Assembly (NCBI GenBank): GCA_905198865.1
Contig: CAJKEB010000030.1
Coordinates: forward strand, 1 to 21,836
DNA length: 21,836 nt
Reading direction: 5' to 3'
From: an uncultured Eubacteriales bacterium
GTDB lineage: Bacteria > Bacillota > Clostridia > Monoglobales > Monoglobaceae
Shown here: positions 6,988 to 14,468 of the stretch, piece after piece
Numbering within the stretch: position 1 is the first letter of the stretch
How the letters are laid out: each line of letters opens with the position of its first letter
Translations under genes and position numbers: made by a program
Notes under the pieces: generated by a model
Databases searched by the model: none
What the model was told of the DNA's origin: nothing
Seen by the model: only the letters and a program-made list of their open reading frames with translations

Positions 6988-7048
6988 TTCTATATAAATA
7001 GATTGGGGTGACTAACCGCTCTACAATTTCCCTTTACTTGCCGATATT

Positions 7049-7077
7049 ATTATACATTTTTTTGTGAATTTTGTCAA
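7049..7077 (-). promoter_or_regulatory. Perfect consensus promoter of the small peptide mRNA
   Basis: On the minus strand TTGACA (7072-7077) and TATAAT (7049-7054) are separated by 17 nt. It lies in the 68 nt past the trmFO stop codon. It faces the plus-strand promoter at 6759-6787 and is identical to it in both boxes and spacing. Transcription should start near 7042. Confidence 0.85.
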
Positions 7078-7145
7078 CCGATGGATAAAAAAATGTTTTT
7101 ATGTCTCGCTTTCAGAAAGTTTGGACAACTTTTTATTATCTCGTT

Positions 7146-8462
7146 TTATTTATTTTTCTCTATCTCATTTAAGGCGCGTTCCGAAATCATTTCCGCCTTT
7201 TGCTTTTTGTCACGTATTCTGACGCCCAAATCCGAAATAATTCCGAAGTTAACATTCATCGGCTGGAAGTTCGTCACGCTTTTATTGGAAACGTAATTCG
7301 ACAAAGCTCCGATTGCGGTATCTGCCGTAAAGGGAGTGAAGTTTTCTCCGAGAATTGTCTTTGCCGCATACATTCCGGCAAGCAGTCCGCTTGACGCAGA
7401 CTCGACATAGCCTTCAACTCCGTTAATCTGTCCGGCAAAGTATACCTTTGGGTTCTTAACCATGCAGTAGGTGTTATCAAGAATTTTCGGGGAATTGATA
7501 TAGGTATTTCTGTGCATAACCCCGTACCTGACAAACTCAGCATTTTCAAGTCCGGGAATCATTCCAAACACCCTCTTCTGCTCGCCGAACTTCAGATGGG
7601 TCTGAAATCCGACAATATTAAACATACTGTGCGCGGCATTGTCCTGGCGAAGCTGAACGACCGCATACGGTCTTTCATCACTGTGCGGATTATCAAGGCC
7701 AACGGGCTTAAGCGGTCCGAAGCGCATGGTGTCCTCGCCGCGTTTTGCCATGACCTCAATCGGCATACAGCCTTCAAACACCTTAGGGTCCTCTACGCCG
7801 TCATGCACTGGAGCTGCCTCTGCGGTGATCAATGCGTTGTAGAACCTGAGATATTCTTCTTTTGTCATAGGGCAGTTGATATAATCCGCTCCGCCCTTGC
7901 CGTATCGTGCCGCTTTGAAAGCCTTTGACATATCTATGCTCTCATAGCTGACTATCGGTGCGGCAGCGTCGAAAAAGTGAAGATAATTCTCGCCTATAAG
8001 CGCGTGAATTTCATCGGCAAGCGCCTCTGACACAAGAGGACCTGCCGCGATTATCGTATATTCATCGGGGTCGATTTTTGTAACCTCAGTCTCGGTGACT
8101 GTTATATTCGGGTTTGAACGTATCTTTTCAGTGACAAGCCTTGAAAACGCTTCTCTGTCAACTGCCAGAGCGCCGCCTGCCGGAACCTTGGTCGCGTCCG
8201 CGCACTCCATAATAAGCGAACCCAGCCGACGCATTTCTTCTTTGAGGAGTCCGACTGCGTTATGAATTCCGTCGGCACGCAGTGAATTGCTGCAAACAAG
8301 CTCGGCAAAATCCGCACTTTTATGCGCAGGCGAAAACTTTGACGGCTTCATCTCGCAAAGCTCAACCCGCACACCGAGCTTTGCCGCCTGCCATGCAGCC
8401 TCGCAGCCTGCAAGACCTGCTCCTATTACTTTTAACGAATTAATCTCTGTATTGCTGTTCAC
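7146..8462 (-). CDS. trmFO: Folate/FAD-dependent tRNA (uracil-54-C5) methyltransferase TrmFO
   Basis: TrmFO makes ribothymidine at position 54 of the tRNA T-loop, using methylenetetrahydrofolate as carbon donor and reduced FAD; most Firmicutes use it instead of the SAM-dependent TrmA. The 438 residues are the usual length. The N-terminal FAD-binding motif is VIGAGLAGCEAA (12-23), followed by the family-typical ELCEMKP and CSNSLR segments; the NIVGFQTHLKFGEQKRVF segment and VYFAGQINGVEGYVES, which closes the flavin site, are also present. The start is GTG at 8462, preceded by AGGAG at 6 nt. It is 32 nt past topA, the same order as in Bacillus (dprA-topA-trmFO), so it is probably the last gene of that operon. 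Confidence 0.97.
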   Translation of the reverse strand: MNSNTEINSLKVIGAGLAGCEAAWQAAKLGVRVELCEMKPSKFSPAHKSADFAELVCSNSLRADGIHNAVGLLKEEMRRLGSLIMECADATKVPAGGALAVDREAFSRLVTEKIRSNPNITVTETEVTKIDPDEYTIIAAGPLVSEALADEIHALIGENYLHFFDAAAPIVSYESIDMSKAFKAARYGKGGADYINCPMTKEEYLRFYNALITAEAAPVHDGVEDPKVFEGCMPIEVMAKRGEDTMRFGPLKPVGLDNPHSDERPYAVVQLRQDNAAHSMFNIVGFQTHLKFGEQKRVFGMIPGLENAEFVRYGVMHRNTYINSPKILDNTYCMVKNPKVYFAGQINGVEGYVESASSGLLAGMYAAKTILGENFTPFTADTAIGALSNYVSNKSVTNFQPMNVNFGIISDLGVRIRDKKQKAEMISERALNEIEKNK

Positions 8463-8494
8463 ACTTTTCTCCTGTATTCTGATTATTGATTAAA

Positions 8495-10645
8495 TTATTT
8501 ATCGCTGCTGCTCTTTTTTGTCTTTTTCTCAGGCTTTCTGACATAATCGCAGTCCTCGTTGTAACATACATAGTTGATGGGGCCGTTTCGTCTGAAAGCG
8601 TGCTTTTTCATCAATATACTGCCGCATTTAGGGCATTTTTCATTCGTTGGTTCGTCCCATGAGATAAAATCGCACTTGGGCGAATTCTCACACGAATAGA
8701 ACGTTGCGCCCTTTCTGGATTTGAGAATAAGCACCTTGCCGCCGCACTTCGGGCACGGCACGCCGAGTTCTACGGTTATCGCCTTGGTATTTCTGCACTC
8801 GGGGAATCCGGGGCAGGCAAGAAACTTGCCGAACTTGCCCTGCTTATAAACCATCTTGCGTCCGCACTTTTCGCACACAACGTCAGATTCTTCATCCTTG
8901 ATTTCTATATCGCCGATTTTTTCCTCAGCTTCCTTAAGCGTCTTTTCAAACGGACCGTAAAAGTCACGTATAACGCTCTTCCAGTTCGTTGTACCGTCTG
9001 CAACATCCTCTATTTTATCCTCCATGCCGGCGGTAAAACCAATATCGACTATGTCCTTAAAGTTCTCTTTAAGCAGGTCAGTAACAATATATCCAAGTTC
9101 GGTAGGGTACAGGGTCTTTTTCTCACGCGCAACATAGCCTCTGGCGGTAATAGTTGCGATTGTCGGAGCATAGGTACTCGGTCTGCCTATTCCCTCCTCC
9201 TCCATTGTCTTGACCAAAGACGCCTCTGTATATCTCGGCGGCGGCTGTGTAAAGTGCTGCTGCGGGTCTATATTTGCAGCCTTAAGCTTCTCGTTTTCAG
9301 TCAGCTTAGGAAGCTTTTTCGCCTTTTCTTCATCGGTATCGCTTCCCTCGACATAAAGCGTCATAAATCCGGCGAACTTAACGGTACTGCCATTTGCCTT
9401 AAGCATATACTTATCGGTCTTTATTTCGGCGCTGACCGTGTCAAGGATTGCGTCCGACATCTGGCTCGCCATAAACCTCTGCCAGATCAGGCGATAGAGT
9501 TTAAACTGGTCAGGCTTGAACTTCTCCTTGTACTTTTCGGGAATATTTGCGGCAAAAGTCGGTCTGATAGCTTCGTGCGCGTCCTGAGCCGACTTTTTCG
9601 CCTTATACTGCTTGGGCGTAGCCGGAACGTATTCCTTGCCGAACTTCTCAGCTATAAAGCTTCTGGCATCATTCTGCGCCACAGCAGCAATACGCAGCGA
9701 GTCAGTTCTCATGTATGTTATAAAGCCCATTTCATAAAGCTGCTGCGCCGCCATCATTGTACGTCTTGATGTAAAGTTCAGCTTTCTTGAAGCCTCCTGC
9801 TGCATCGTACTGGTAGTGAACGGCGGAGCGCTGCGGCGTTTTGTCTCTTTGTTCGTAATTTTGGTTACGGTGAAGTCGGACTTTTTAAGCTCATCAACTA
9901 TAGCCTTTGTCTCCTCCTCATTGTTAAGCGACATTTTCTTGCCGTCCGCTGTACCGTGGAATTTGGCTATAAACGGAAGTCTGCCGTTTTCATTGGTCAG
10001 CTTAACGTCAATTGACCAGTACTCCTGCGGGATAAACGCGTCAATCTCGCGTTCGCGGTCAACAATCAGGCGTGTAACAACCGACTGAACACGGCCTGCG
10101 CTCAGACCCTTTTTGACCTTCTTCCAGAGCAGAGGACTAATCTGATAACCCACTATTCTGTCAAGAACACGGCGAGCCTGCTGTGCGTCCACGAGATCCA
10201 TATCAATCTCACGCGCTTCCTTGACCGCCTCTTTTACAGCGTCCTTTGTCACTTCGTTAAACGTTATCCTACAATCGCTTTTCGGGTCGATTCCGAGAAT
10301 ATTGGCAAGATGCCACGAGATTGCCTCTCCCTCGCGGTCAGGGTCGGTTGCGAGATAAATCTTTGAAGCGGATTTTGCTTTCTTCTTCAGCTTTGCGATA
10401 AGATCACCCTTGCCTCTGATAGTAATATATCTGGGTTCAAAATCGTTTTCTATATCAACACCGAGCTGGCTCTTCGGCAAGTCACGCAAATGTCCCATTG
10501 TCGCTTCGATGTTATACGTACTGCCCAGATATTTCTTAACGCTGTCAACCTTTGTGGGAGACTCCACTATAACCAGCTTCTTCTTTGCACTTGACTTAGA
10601 AGAAGTCTTTTTTGTTGTATTATTTGCACTTTTTTTCTCGGCCAT
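8495..10645 (-). CDS. topA: DNA topoisomerase I (type IA)
   Basis: Relaxes negatively supercoiled DNA by cutting one strand through a 5'-phosphotyrosine link. The 716-residue chain begins with a Lys/Ser-rich tail of about 23 residues, then the Toprim domain (VIVESPTKVDS with Glu28; metal-binding DPDRE at 101-105). The catalytic tyrosine is Tyr311 in FITYMRTDS, and the SAGRVQS and EGIGRPSTYA motifs are intact. The C-terminus carries three C4 zinc ribbons (CEKCG...CPGFPEC, CPKCG...CENSPKC, CPKCG...CYNEDC) as in other clostridial TopA proteins, ending in a basic tail. GGAGG lies 7 nt before the ATG. It begins 12 nt after dprA, so the two are cotranscribed. Confidence 0.98.
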   Translation of the reverse strand: MAEKKSANNTTKKTSSKSSAKKKLVIVESPTKVDSVKKYLGSTYNIEATMGHLRDLPKSQLGVDIENDFEPRYITIRGKGDLIAKLKKKAKSASKIYLATDPDREGEAISWHLANILGIDPKSDCRITFNEVTKDAVKEAVKEAREIDMDLVDAQQARRVLDRIVGYQISPLLWKKVKKGLSAGRVQSVVTRLIVDREREIDAFIPQEYWSIDVKLTNENGRLPFIAKFHGTADGKKMSLNNEEETKAIVDELKKSDFTVTKITNKETKRRSAPPFTTSTMQQEASRKLNFTSRRTMMAAQQLYEMGFITYMRTDSLRIAAVAQNDARSFIAEKFGKEYVPATPKQYKAKKSAQDAHEAIRPTFAANIPEKYKEKFKPDQFKLYRLIWQRFMASQMSDAILDTVSAEIKTDKYMLKANGSTVKFAGFMTLYVEGSDTDEEKAKKLPKLTENEKLKAANIDPQQHFTQPPPRYTEASLVKTMEEEGIGRPSTYAPTIATITARGYVAREKKTLYPTELGYIVTDLLKENFKDIVDIGFTAGMEDKIEDVADGTTNWKSVIRDFYGPFEKTLKEAEEKIGDIEIKDEESDVVCEKCGRKMVYKQGKFGKFLACPGFPECRNTKAITVELGVPCPKCGGKVLILKSRKGATFYSCENSPKCDFISWDEPTNEKCPKCGSILMKKHAFRRNGPINYVCYNEDCDYVRKPEKKTKKSSSDK

Positions 10646-10657
10646 AAATTTCCTCCG

Positions 10658-11935
10658 TTATATCACAAGTTTATACAAGTTGCCCGATACCTGTCTCACA
10701 GCGCCTTTCATCTGAAGCATTACCAATATGCTGTTTATAATCGACGATGATATTCCGGTATCACTGATTATTTCATCTATATACATCAATCCGTTATGCT
10801 TAGTTAAGCACTCAATAACCAACATTTCATCTTTGGAATACTTTTCAAATTTCAGTTTGCTTTTTATTGCGCTGTCATCAGCTTTGCTTGTCATTTCATT
10901 TTGCTTTATCTTATCTTTTGTTCCTCTCGCATTAACCGCGCCCGATTTCTTAGCCGGCGTCTCTATATCAACACCGAACTTCTTAAACTCATCAGCGGCG
11001 TCCGCAAAATCCTTAGGCGACCCGTCAAGCATATTTCTTCCGTTTTCAAGAAGTTCAGTATACACACCGGAATACTCGTTTAGCACATCATTCGCCGAAA
11101 GAGTCAGAACCGCGCCGTCGCGCAAAAGCGAATTCGGGACAAAAGAATTATTCTTTGCCGGACTTCCGGGAACAGCAAAAATGTCACGGTTAAACTCATA
11201 GGCAAATCCTGCGGTTATTGAAGTACCGCTCCTGACGCCGCCCTCAACCACTACCGTGCCGTAAGACAAGCCGGCAATAATTCTGTTGCGCTCGCGATAG
11301 AAATCACCTTTTCCTACAGTATGCGGCGGACGTTCAGAAACAATCATTCCGTTATTCAAAATCGCCTTATAAAGCTCCTTGTTCTTCTTCGGGTAGATAT
11401 TCTCAACATCTCCAGCCAGCACAGCAACCGTTTTCTGCTTTGCTGCAAGCGCTCCGATATGCGCGGCGCTGTCAAGACCTTTCGCCATACCGCTGACTAT
11501 TATTATGCCTTTTGCTGCCAATTCATAACCAAGTTTATGCGTAAACGCAGTTCCGGCTTCACTATTGTGCCTTGTGCCGACAATCGTGACGGTCAAAAAG
11601 TCGTTCAGGTCAAGCTCCTCGCCCTTTGTGTAGAGGACTATAGGCGGAGTGTTTATGTTCCTGAGCATATTAGGATAGCATTTATCATCAAGCGAAAGCA
11701 CACGTATACCGCTCGATTTACAATAATCCAAAATCTCTTCTGCTCCGCTGAGGTCTTTAAAGCACAGTGCTTTATATGCGCTGTCACCGAGAACACGCCT
11801 CAAGGCCGCATCATTGACTTTGCCGCTGAAAATATCCTTAGGCTTTCCAAGCTGCGTACATTTGCTGATTAAAGACGGAGAATGACCGCAAACGCAGCTT
11901 AGCCAAAGACTGTATAATACATCATTATCACTCAT
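10658..11935 (-). CDS. dprA: DNA-processing protein DprA (Smf)
   Basis: DprA binds incoming single-stranded DNA during natural transformation and loads RecA; it is also kept in many bacteria not known to be competent. The protein has 425 residues from this start. The Rossmann-like core shows IVGTRHNSEAG, IIVSGMAKGLDSAAHIGAL, a nucleotide-loop region VAVLAGDVENIYPKKN, and ERNRIIAGLS with VVVEGGVRSGTSITA and FAVPGSP. A linker rich in Lys and Ala leads to a C-terminal winged-helix domain (about 365-425), common in Firmicute DprA. The frame opens with GTG at 11941, but AGGAG is only 3 nt from that codon and 9 nt from ATG 11935, so the ATG is preferred. It overlaps the ribosome binding site with the stop of the upstream methyltransferase. 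Confidence 0.95.
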   Translation of the reverse strand: MSDNDVLYSLWLSCVCGHSPSLISKCTQLGKPKDIFSGKVNDAALRRVLGDSAYKALCFKDLSGAEEILDYCKSSGIRVLSLDDKCYPNMLRNINTPPIVLYTKGEELDLNDFLTVTIVGTRHNSEAGTAFTHKLGYELAAKGIIIVSGMAKGLDSAAHIGALAAKQKTVAVLAGDVENIYPKKNKELYKAILNNGMIVSERPPHTVGKGDFYRERNRIIAGLSYGTVVVEGGVRSGTSITAGFAYEFNRDIFAVPGSPAKNNSFVPNSLLRDGAVLTLSANDVLNEYSGVYTELLENGRNMLDGSPKDFADAADEFKKFGVDIETPAKKSGAVNARGTKDKIKQNEMTSKADDSAIKSKLKFEKYSKDEMLVIECLTKHNGLMYIDEIISDTGISSSIINSILVMLQMKGAVRQVSGNLYKLVI

Positions 11936-11947
11936 TTTCACATTCTC

Positions 11948-12739
11948 CTATAGAATATACATTAGTATTCCCGCAGCAACAGCGGCGTTAAGCGATTCAA
12001 CCTTTCCCTGCATCGGTATATGTACACGGGCGTCGGCAAGGCTTAAAACTTCATCCGAAATGCCGAACGCTTCGCTTCCGATAACAACAGCGCACTTATT
12101 GGTCTTAGCCTCTGAATTTGCGTATTCATACACGTCAACGCTTTCACCGAGCGATGACGCCGCTATCACAAAACCGCTTTCCTTAAGCCGTTTTATTACC
12201 TCAATTCCGCAGTCGCGAACAAACGGAACTCTGAATACAGAGCCCATTGTCGAGCGCACAACCTTGGGATTATATATATCGGCGCAGCCTCTCATCAAAT
12301 ATACCATGCCTATTCCTGCCGCCTCGGCTGTGCGTATAATCGTACCGAGATTACCCGGTTCGGACACTCCGTCAAGAATAAGTATGCGGCTACAGTCAGG
12401 CACATCACTTTCTGCACCGGCATCGGCTCTGATTTTCATAACTGCCGAAATACCCTGCGGAGTAACTGTATTTGATACTTGGTTAAACAAATTATCCTTG
12501 ATAGTATAGACGGAAACTCCGGATTCGTCAATAGATTTTACCAAATTTTTATTTTCCCGGGCAAACGAAAGGCTGACGGCAACAAACTCAATACTGCCTC
12601 CGGCATACTCAATTGCCTCCTGCGTCATACGCTTTCCCTCGACTGTATACAAGCCGGTCTTATCACGGTTCTTCTTTGCAGCAAGCGATTTCAGCAGCTT
12701 CAATTTTTTGTTGTTGGCGCTTTCAATTATCTCTGTCAA
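11948..12739 (-). CDS. SpoU/TrmH-family RNA 2'-O-methyltransferase
   Basis: A SAM-dependent enzyme with the knotted SPOUT fold that methylates a ribose 2'-OH, most likely in rRNA. Of 263 residues, the N-terminal part (SANNKKLKLLKSLAAKKNRDKTGLYTVEGKR) is the small L30-like substrate-binding domain of RlmB/TsnR relatives. The catalytic domain shows motif 1 (EPGNLGTIIRTAEAAG), motif 2 (VVIGSEAFGIS) and motif 3 (IPMQGKVESLNAAVAAGILMY). Substrate position cannot be read from sequence, so no symbol is given. The start is TTG at 12739, with GGAGG 6 nt before it. The next gene, dprA, begins 12 nt beyond its stop codon, so it heads the dprA-topA-trmFO operon. Its position next to rplT is common in Firmicutes. 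Confidence 0.93.
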   Translation of the reverse strand: MTEIIESANNKKLKLLKSLAAKKNRDKTGLYTVEGKRMTQEAIEYAGGSIEFVAVSLSFARENKNLVKSIDESGVSVYTIKDNLFNQVSNTVTPQGISAVMKIRADAGAESDVPDCSRILILDGVSEPGNLGTIIRTAEAAGIGMVYLMRGCADIYNPKVVRSTMGSVFRVPFVRDCGIEVIKRLKESGFVIAASSLGESVDVYEYANSEAKTNKCAVVIGSEAFGISDEVLSLADARVHIPMQGKVESLNAAVAAGILMYIL

Positions 12740-12842
12740 AATAAATCCTCCGCTGTTTCAGCTTTGATTCTGACCCACAGCCGGGCTAAAATTATCAGTC
12801 CGGAATAAGTCAAAATCTGCTCTTTTTAAAACTATTTATATA

Positions 12843-12879
12843 ATAGCAAAAGTTATACCCTTAATTGAGGTATAACTTT
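12843..12879 (-). terminator. Terminator of the infC-rpmI-rplT operon
   Basis: AAAGTTATACC (12849-12859) pairs perfectly with GGTATAACTTT (12869-12879) around a 9-nt loop. It lies 10 nt past the rplT stop codon. The minus-strand tail is CTTTTGCTATT, shorter in T than ideal but adequate. Confidence 0.7.
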
Positions 12880-12889
12880 AAATGCGAAA

Positions 12890-13234
12890 TTATTTAACTT
12901 TCTCAACGAGCTGCTTGAAGGCTTCAGGGTCTGAAACTGCGATTTCAGCAAGCATCTTTCTGTTGATGTTTATGTTGTTCTTCTTAAGTCCATTCATGAA
13001 TACGCTGTAGCTCATGCCGTTCATTCTTGCAGCAGCATTGATACGAGCAATCCATAACTGTCTGAACTCTCTCTTCTTAGCCTTTCTGTCTCTGTAAGCA
13101 TATGAAAGAGACTTCATAACAGCCTGGTTAGCTGTTCTGTACAGCTTGCTTTTTGCTCCTCTGTAGCCCTTTGCAAGCTTCAAAATCTTTTTACGTCTTG
13201 CGCGAGTCTTAACTGCACCTTTTATTCTTGCCAT
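12890..13234 (-). CDS. rplT: 50S ribosomal protein L20
   Basis: Binds 23S rRNA early in large-subunit assembly. In Firmicutes it also represses its own operon by binding the leader RNA. The 114 residues match L20 throughout: MARIKGAVKTRARRKKILKLAKGYRGAKSKLYRTANQAV, a basic N-terminal arm, then the globular RQLWIARINAAARMNGMSYS region. The start has GAAAGGAAA as ribosome binding site. It follows rpmI by 110 nt, a gap that contains a small hairpin but no strong terminator or promoter. Confidence 0.98.
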   Translation of the reverse strand: MARIKGAVKTRARRKKILKLAKGYRGAKSKLYRTANQAVMKSLSYAYRDRKAKKREFRQLWIARINAAARMNGMSYSVFMNGLKKNNININRKMLAEIAVSDPEAFKQLVEKVK

Positions 13235-13344
13235 AGTAATTTTCCTTTCATAATTTCAAAATAGTATAAGATAATCAAACCGTCCTTAAAGACAAATAAG
13301 CATTACCCGCGGTAATTCGGGGTAAAAAGCCTGCGGCTTACAGC

Positions 13345-13542
13345 TTATTTGTAAGGAATCATACCCTTGATTGTAGCAGCGTTTGCCTTTGAAAGATAAC
13401 CCATCTTTCTGAGCTTTCTCTTTCTCTTTGTTGTCTTCTTGTTAAGAATGTGGCTTCTGTAAGCCTTACCTCTTTTTACCTTGCCGTTCTTTGTAATACC
13501 GAAACGCTTTGCTGCGCCTCTGTGAGTTTTAATTTTAGGCAT
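13345..13542 (-). CDS. rpmI: 50S ribosomal protein L35
   Basis: A small basic large-subunit protein of 65 residues. It begins MPKIKTHRGAAKRFGITKNGKVKRGKAYRSHIL and has the KKTTKRKRKLRK segment typical of L35. AAGGAGAAATAACA precedes the ATG. It is the middle gene of infC-rpmI-rplT, 157 nt downstream of infC. Confidence 0.98.
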   Translation of the reverse strand: MPKIKTHRGAAKRFGITKNGKVKRGKAYRSHILNKKTTKRKRKLRKMGYLSKANAATIKGMIPYK

Positions 13543-13699
13543 TGTTATTTCTCCTTCCGTGTTTGTTTAAAAATCCATACGGCTGATGCCGTAATCCGTT
13601 ATTGATGTAAATAATAATAACTGCCAAATAATATATGACAATCAATTATTTCAAAAAATTATAATGTGGCATCTCATGCAAAATCCTGCAAAATTCGTA

Positions 13700-14215
13700 T
13701 TAATTCTTCTTCGGTGTGATGAACATAGCCATATTTCTGCCTTCCATCTTAATGCCCTTATCAACATCGCCGTATTCAGCTGCGGCTTCCTTGAACTTGA
13801 GCAGCATATCCTTTCCCAAAGACGAATGAGTGATTTCACGACCTCTGAATCTGACTGATACCTTGACCTTGTCACCGTTCTTTAAAAACTTAATCGCGTT
13901 TCTGAGCTTTGTGTTAAAGTCATGTTCATCAATATTGGGACTGAGACGGACTTCTTTAATCTGAGTAACCTTCTGGTTCTTGCGGTTCTCCTTCTCCCTC
14001 TTTGCCATCTCAAACTTGTGCTTTCCGTAGTCCATGATTTTGCACACCGGCGGCTTTGCCTGCGGGGCAATCTTGACCAGATCCAAGTTCTTTTCATCAG
14101 CAAGTCTCTGCGCCTCGGCGTTTGATACAATACCAAGCTGTTCGCCGTCAGCACCGATAAGACGTACTTCCTTATCCCTGATTTCGTCGTTAATCATCAA
14201 ATCTTTCTTAGCTAT
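13700..14215 (-). CDS. infC: Translation initiation factor IF-3, probable AUA start
   Basis: IF-3 binds the 30S subunit, blocks premature 50S joining and checks the start codon. The N-terminal domain (INDEIRDKEVRLIGADGEQLGI), the Lys-rich linker (KHKFEMAKREKENRKNQK) and the C-terminal RNA-binding domain (RGREITHSSLGKDML, ending MFITPKKN) are all present. The frame runs open to 14299, but homology begins near 14215, where an ATA codon (AUA, then Ala-Lys-Lys-Asp-Leu) follows GGGGGTG at a good distance. Bacillus IF-3 starts with AUU in the same context (I-S-K-D), so a non-AUG start giving 171 residues is most likely. The alternative is ATG 14197 (165 residues), which has only a weak AGAAAGA before it. 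IF-3 disfavours non-AUG starts, which would give self-control. Confidence 0.93.
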   Translation of the reverse strand: MAKKDLMINDEIRDKEVRLIGADGEQLGIVSNAEAQRLADEKNLDLVKIAPQAKPPVCKIMDYGKHKFEMAKREKENRKNQKVTQIKEVRLSPNIDEHDFNTKLRNAIKFLKNGDKVKVSVRFRGREITHSSLGKDMLLKFKEAAAEYGDVDKGIKMEGRNMAMFITPKKN

Positions 14216-14371
14216 ACAAAACACCCCCAAAAAAATTTTGAAAATTTGCATAAAAAATGCGGGTACAAAAGTACACCGCTCACTCCAAAATAATCCCATA
14301 ACTCAACTTATGGAAAATAATTTGAATCCTTTCGCTATTCGCTGAGGAGAGAAGATGTACTTCTGCTTTAC
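14216..14371 (-). promoter_or_regulatory. L20-leader-like attenuator RNA upstream of infC
   Basis: About 155 nt separate the infC promoter from the gene. On the minus strand the leader holds a short GAAG/CTTC hairpin (14351-14363), a 6-bp hairpin CCATAA/TTATGG (14296-14313) and then an intrinsic terminator (14252-14279) just before the infC ribosome binding site. In Bacillus, ribosomal protein L20 binds such a leader before infC-rpmI-rplT and promotes termination (Rfam L20_leader). Position, length and terminator fit; a covariance search was not possible here. Confidence 0.7.
14252..14279 (-). terminator. Attenuator hairpin in the infC leader
   Basis: On the minus strand GCGG-T-GTAC (14279-14271) pairs with GTACCCGC (14266-14259) over a TTTT loop and is followed at once by ATTTTTT. 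It sits between the promoter and infC, so it can only act as a conditional terminator for the operon's own transcript. Confidence 0.75.
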
Positions 14372-14377
14372 CGTGAT

Positions 14378-14406
14378 ATATTATCACATGAATCAATCCG
14401 TGTCAA
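14378..14406 (-). promoter_or_regulatory. Strong promoter of infC-rpmI-rplT
   Basis: On the minus strand a perfect TTGACA (14401-14406) is followed after 17 nt by TAATAT (14378-14383), preceded by a TG-rich extension (ATGTGA). It is one of the strongest promoters in the window and suits a ribosomal protein operon. Confidence 0.8.
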
Positions 14407-14468
14407 GTGTTTTTTCAAAGTTTTTTAAAATTTTTCAAAAAACTTTAATATTAAATTTTATTACGGCA

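Larger units (their letters stand above)
6792..7041. repeat. Inverted 12-bp repeats bounding the two-RNA module
   Basis: GCAAGTAAAGGG occurs at 6792-6803 on the plus strand and again on the minus strand at 7041-7030. Each copy begins 4 to 7 nt after a consensus -10 box, so both RNAs should start with nearly the same sequence. Inside them, TAACCGCT occurs as a direct repeat on the plus strand (6804-6811 and 7013-7020), so the two RNAs also carry a complementary 8-mer near their 5' ends. This resembles the paired repeats of the Fst/par type I loci, though the arrangement is not identical. Confidence 0.7.

Noticed and set aside
7082..7145. AT-rich hairpins after trmFO that might be its terminator
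   Set aside because: AAAGTT/AACTTT has its T-run on the plus strand only, and the ATAAAAA/TTTTTAT pairing is too weak. No convincing minus-strand terminator is seen between trmFO and the small peptide promoter.
7081..7296. A 71-codon plus-strand hydrophobic open frame near the small-RNA module
   Set aside because: It overlaps the 3' end of trmFO in antisense and has no Shine-Dalgarno sequence. Its hydrophobic look comes from the T-rich strand opposite Lys/Glu codons.
9254..9769. A 171-codon plus-strand open frame opposite topA
   Set aside because: It lies wholly inside the topA coding region, where all type IA topoisomerase motifs are intact, and has no ribosome binding site or recognisable composition.
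12740..12842. A promoter for the SpoU-dprA-topA-trmFO operon
   Set aside because: TTGACT is present on the minus strand, but no -10 box lies at 16 to 18 nt; the nearby GATAAT is too close at 11 nt. The operon promoter remains unidentified.
13303..13339. Small hairpins between rpmI and rplT (AAGCC/GGCTT followed by T, and TTACC/GGTAA)
   Set aside because: The 5-bp stems are weak and lie inside an operon whose genes must be made together. A role as a partial attenuator or processing site cannot be excluded, but there is not enough to list it.
14417..14446. AT-only hairpin AAAGTTTTTT/AAAAAACTTT between the DUF218 gene and the infC promoter
   Set aside because: It has no G-C core, and on the minus strand no T-run follows it, so it is a poor terminator. 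It may simply reflect the AT-rich sequence upstream of a promoter.
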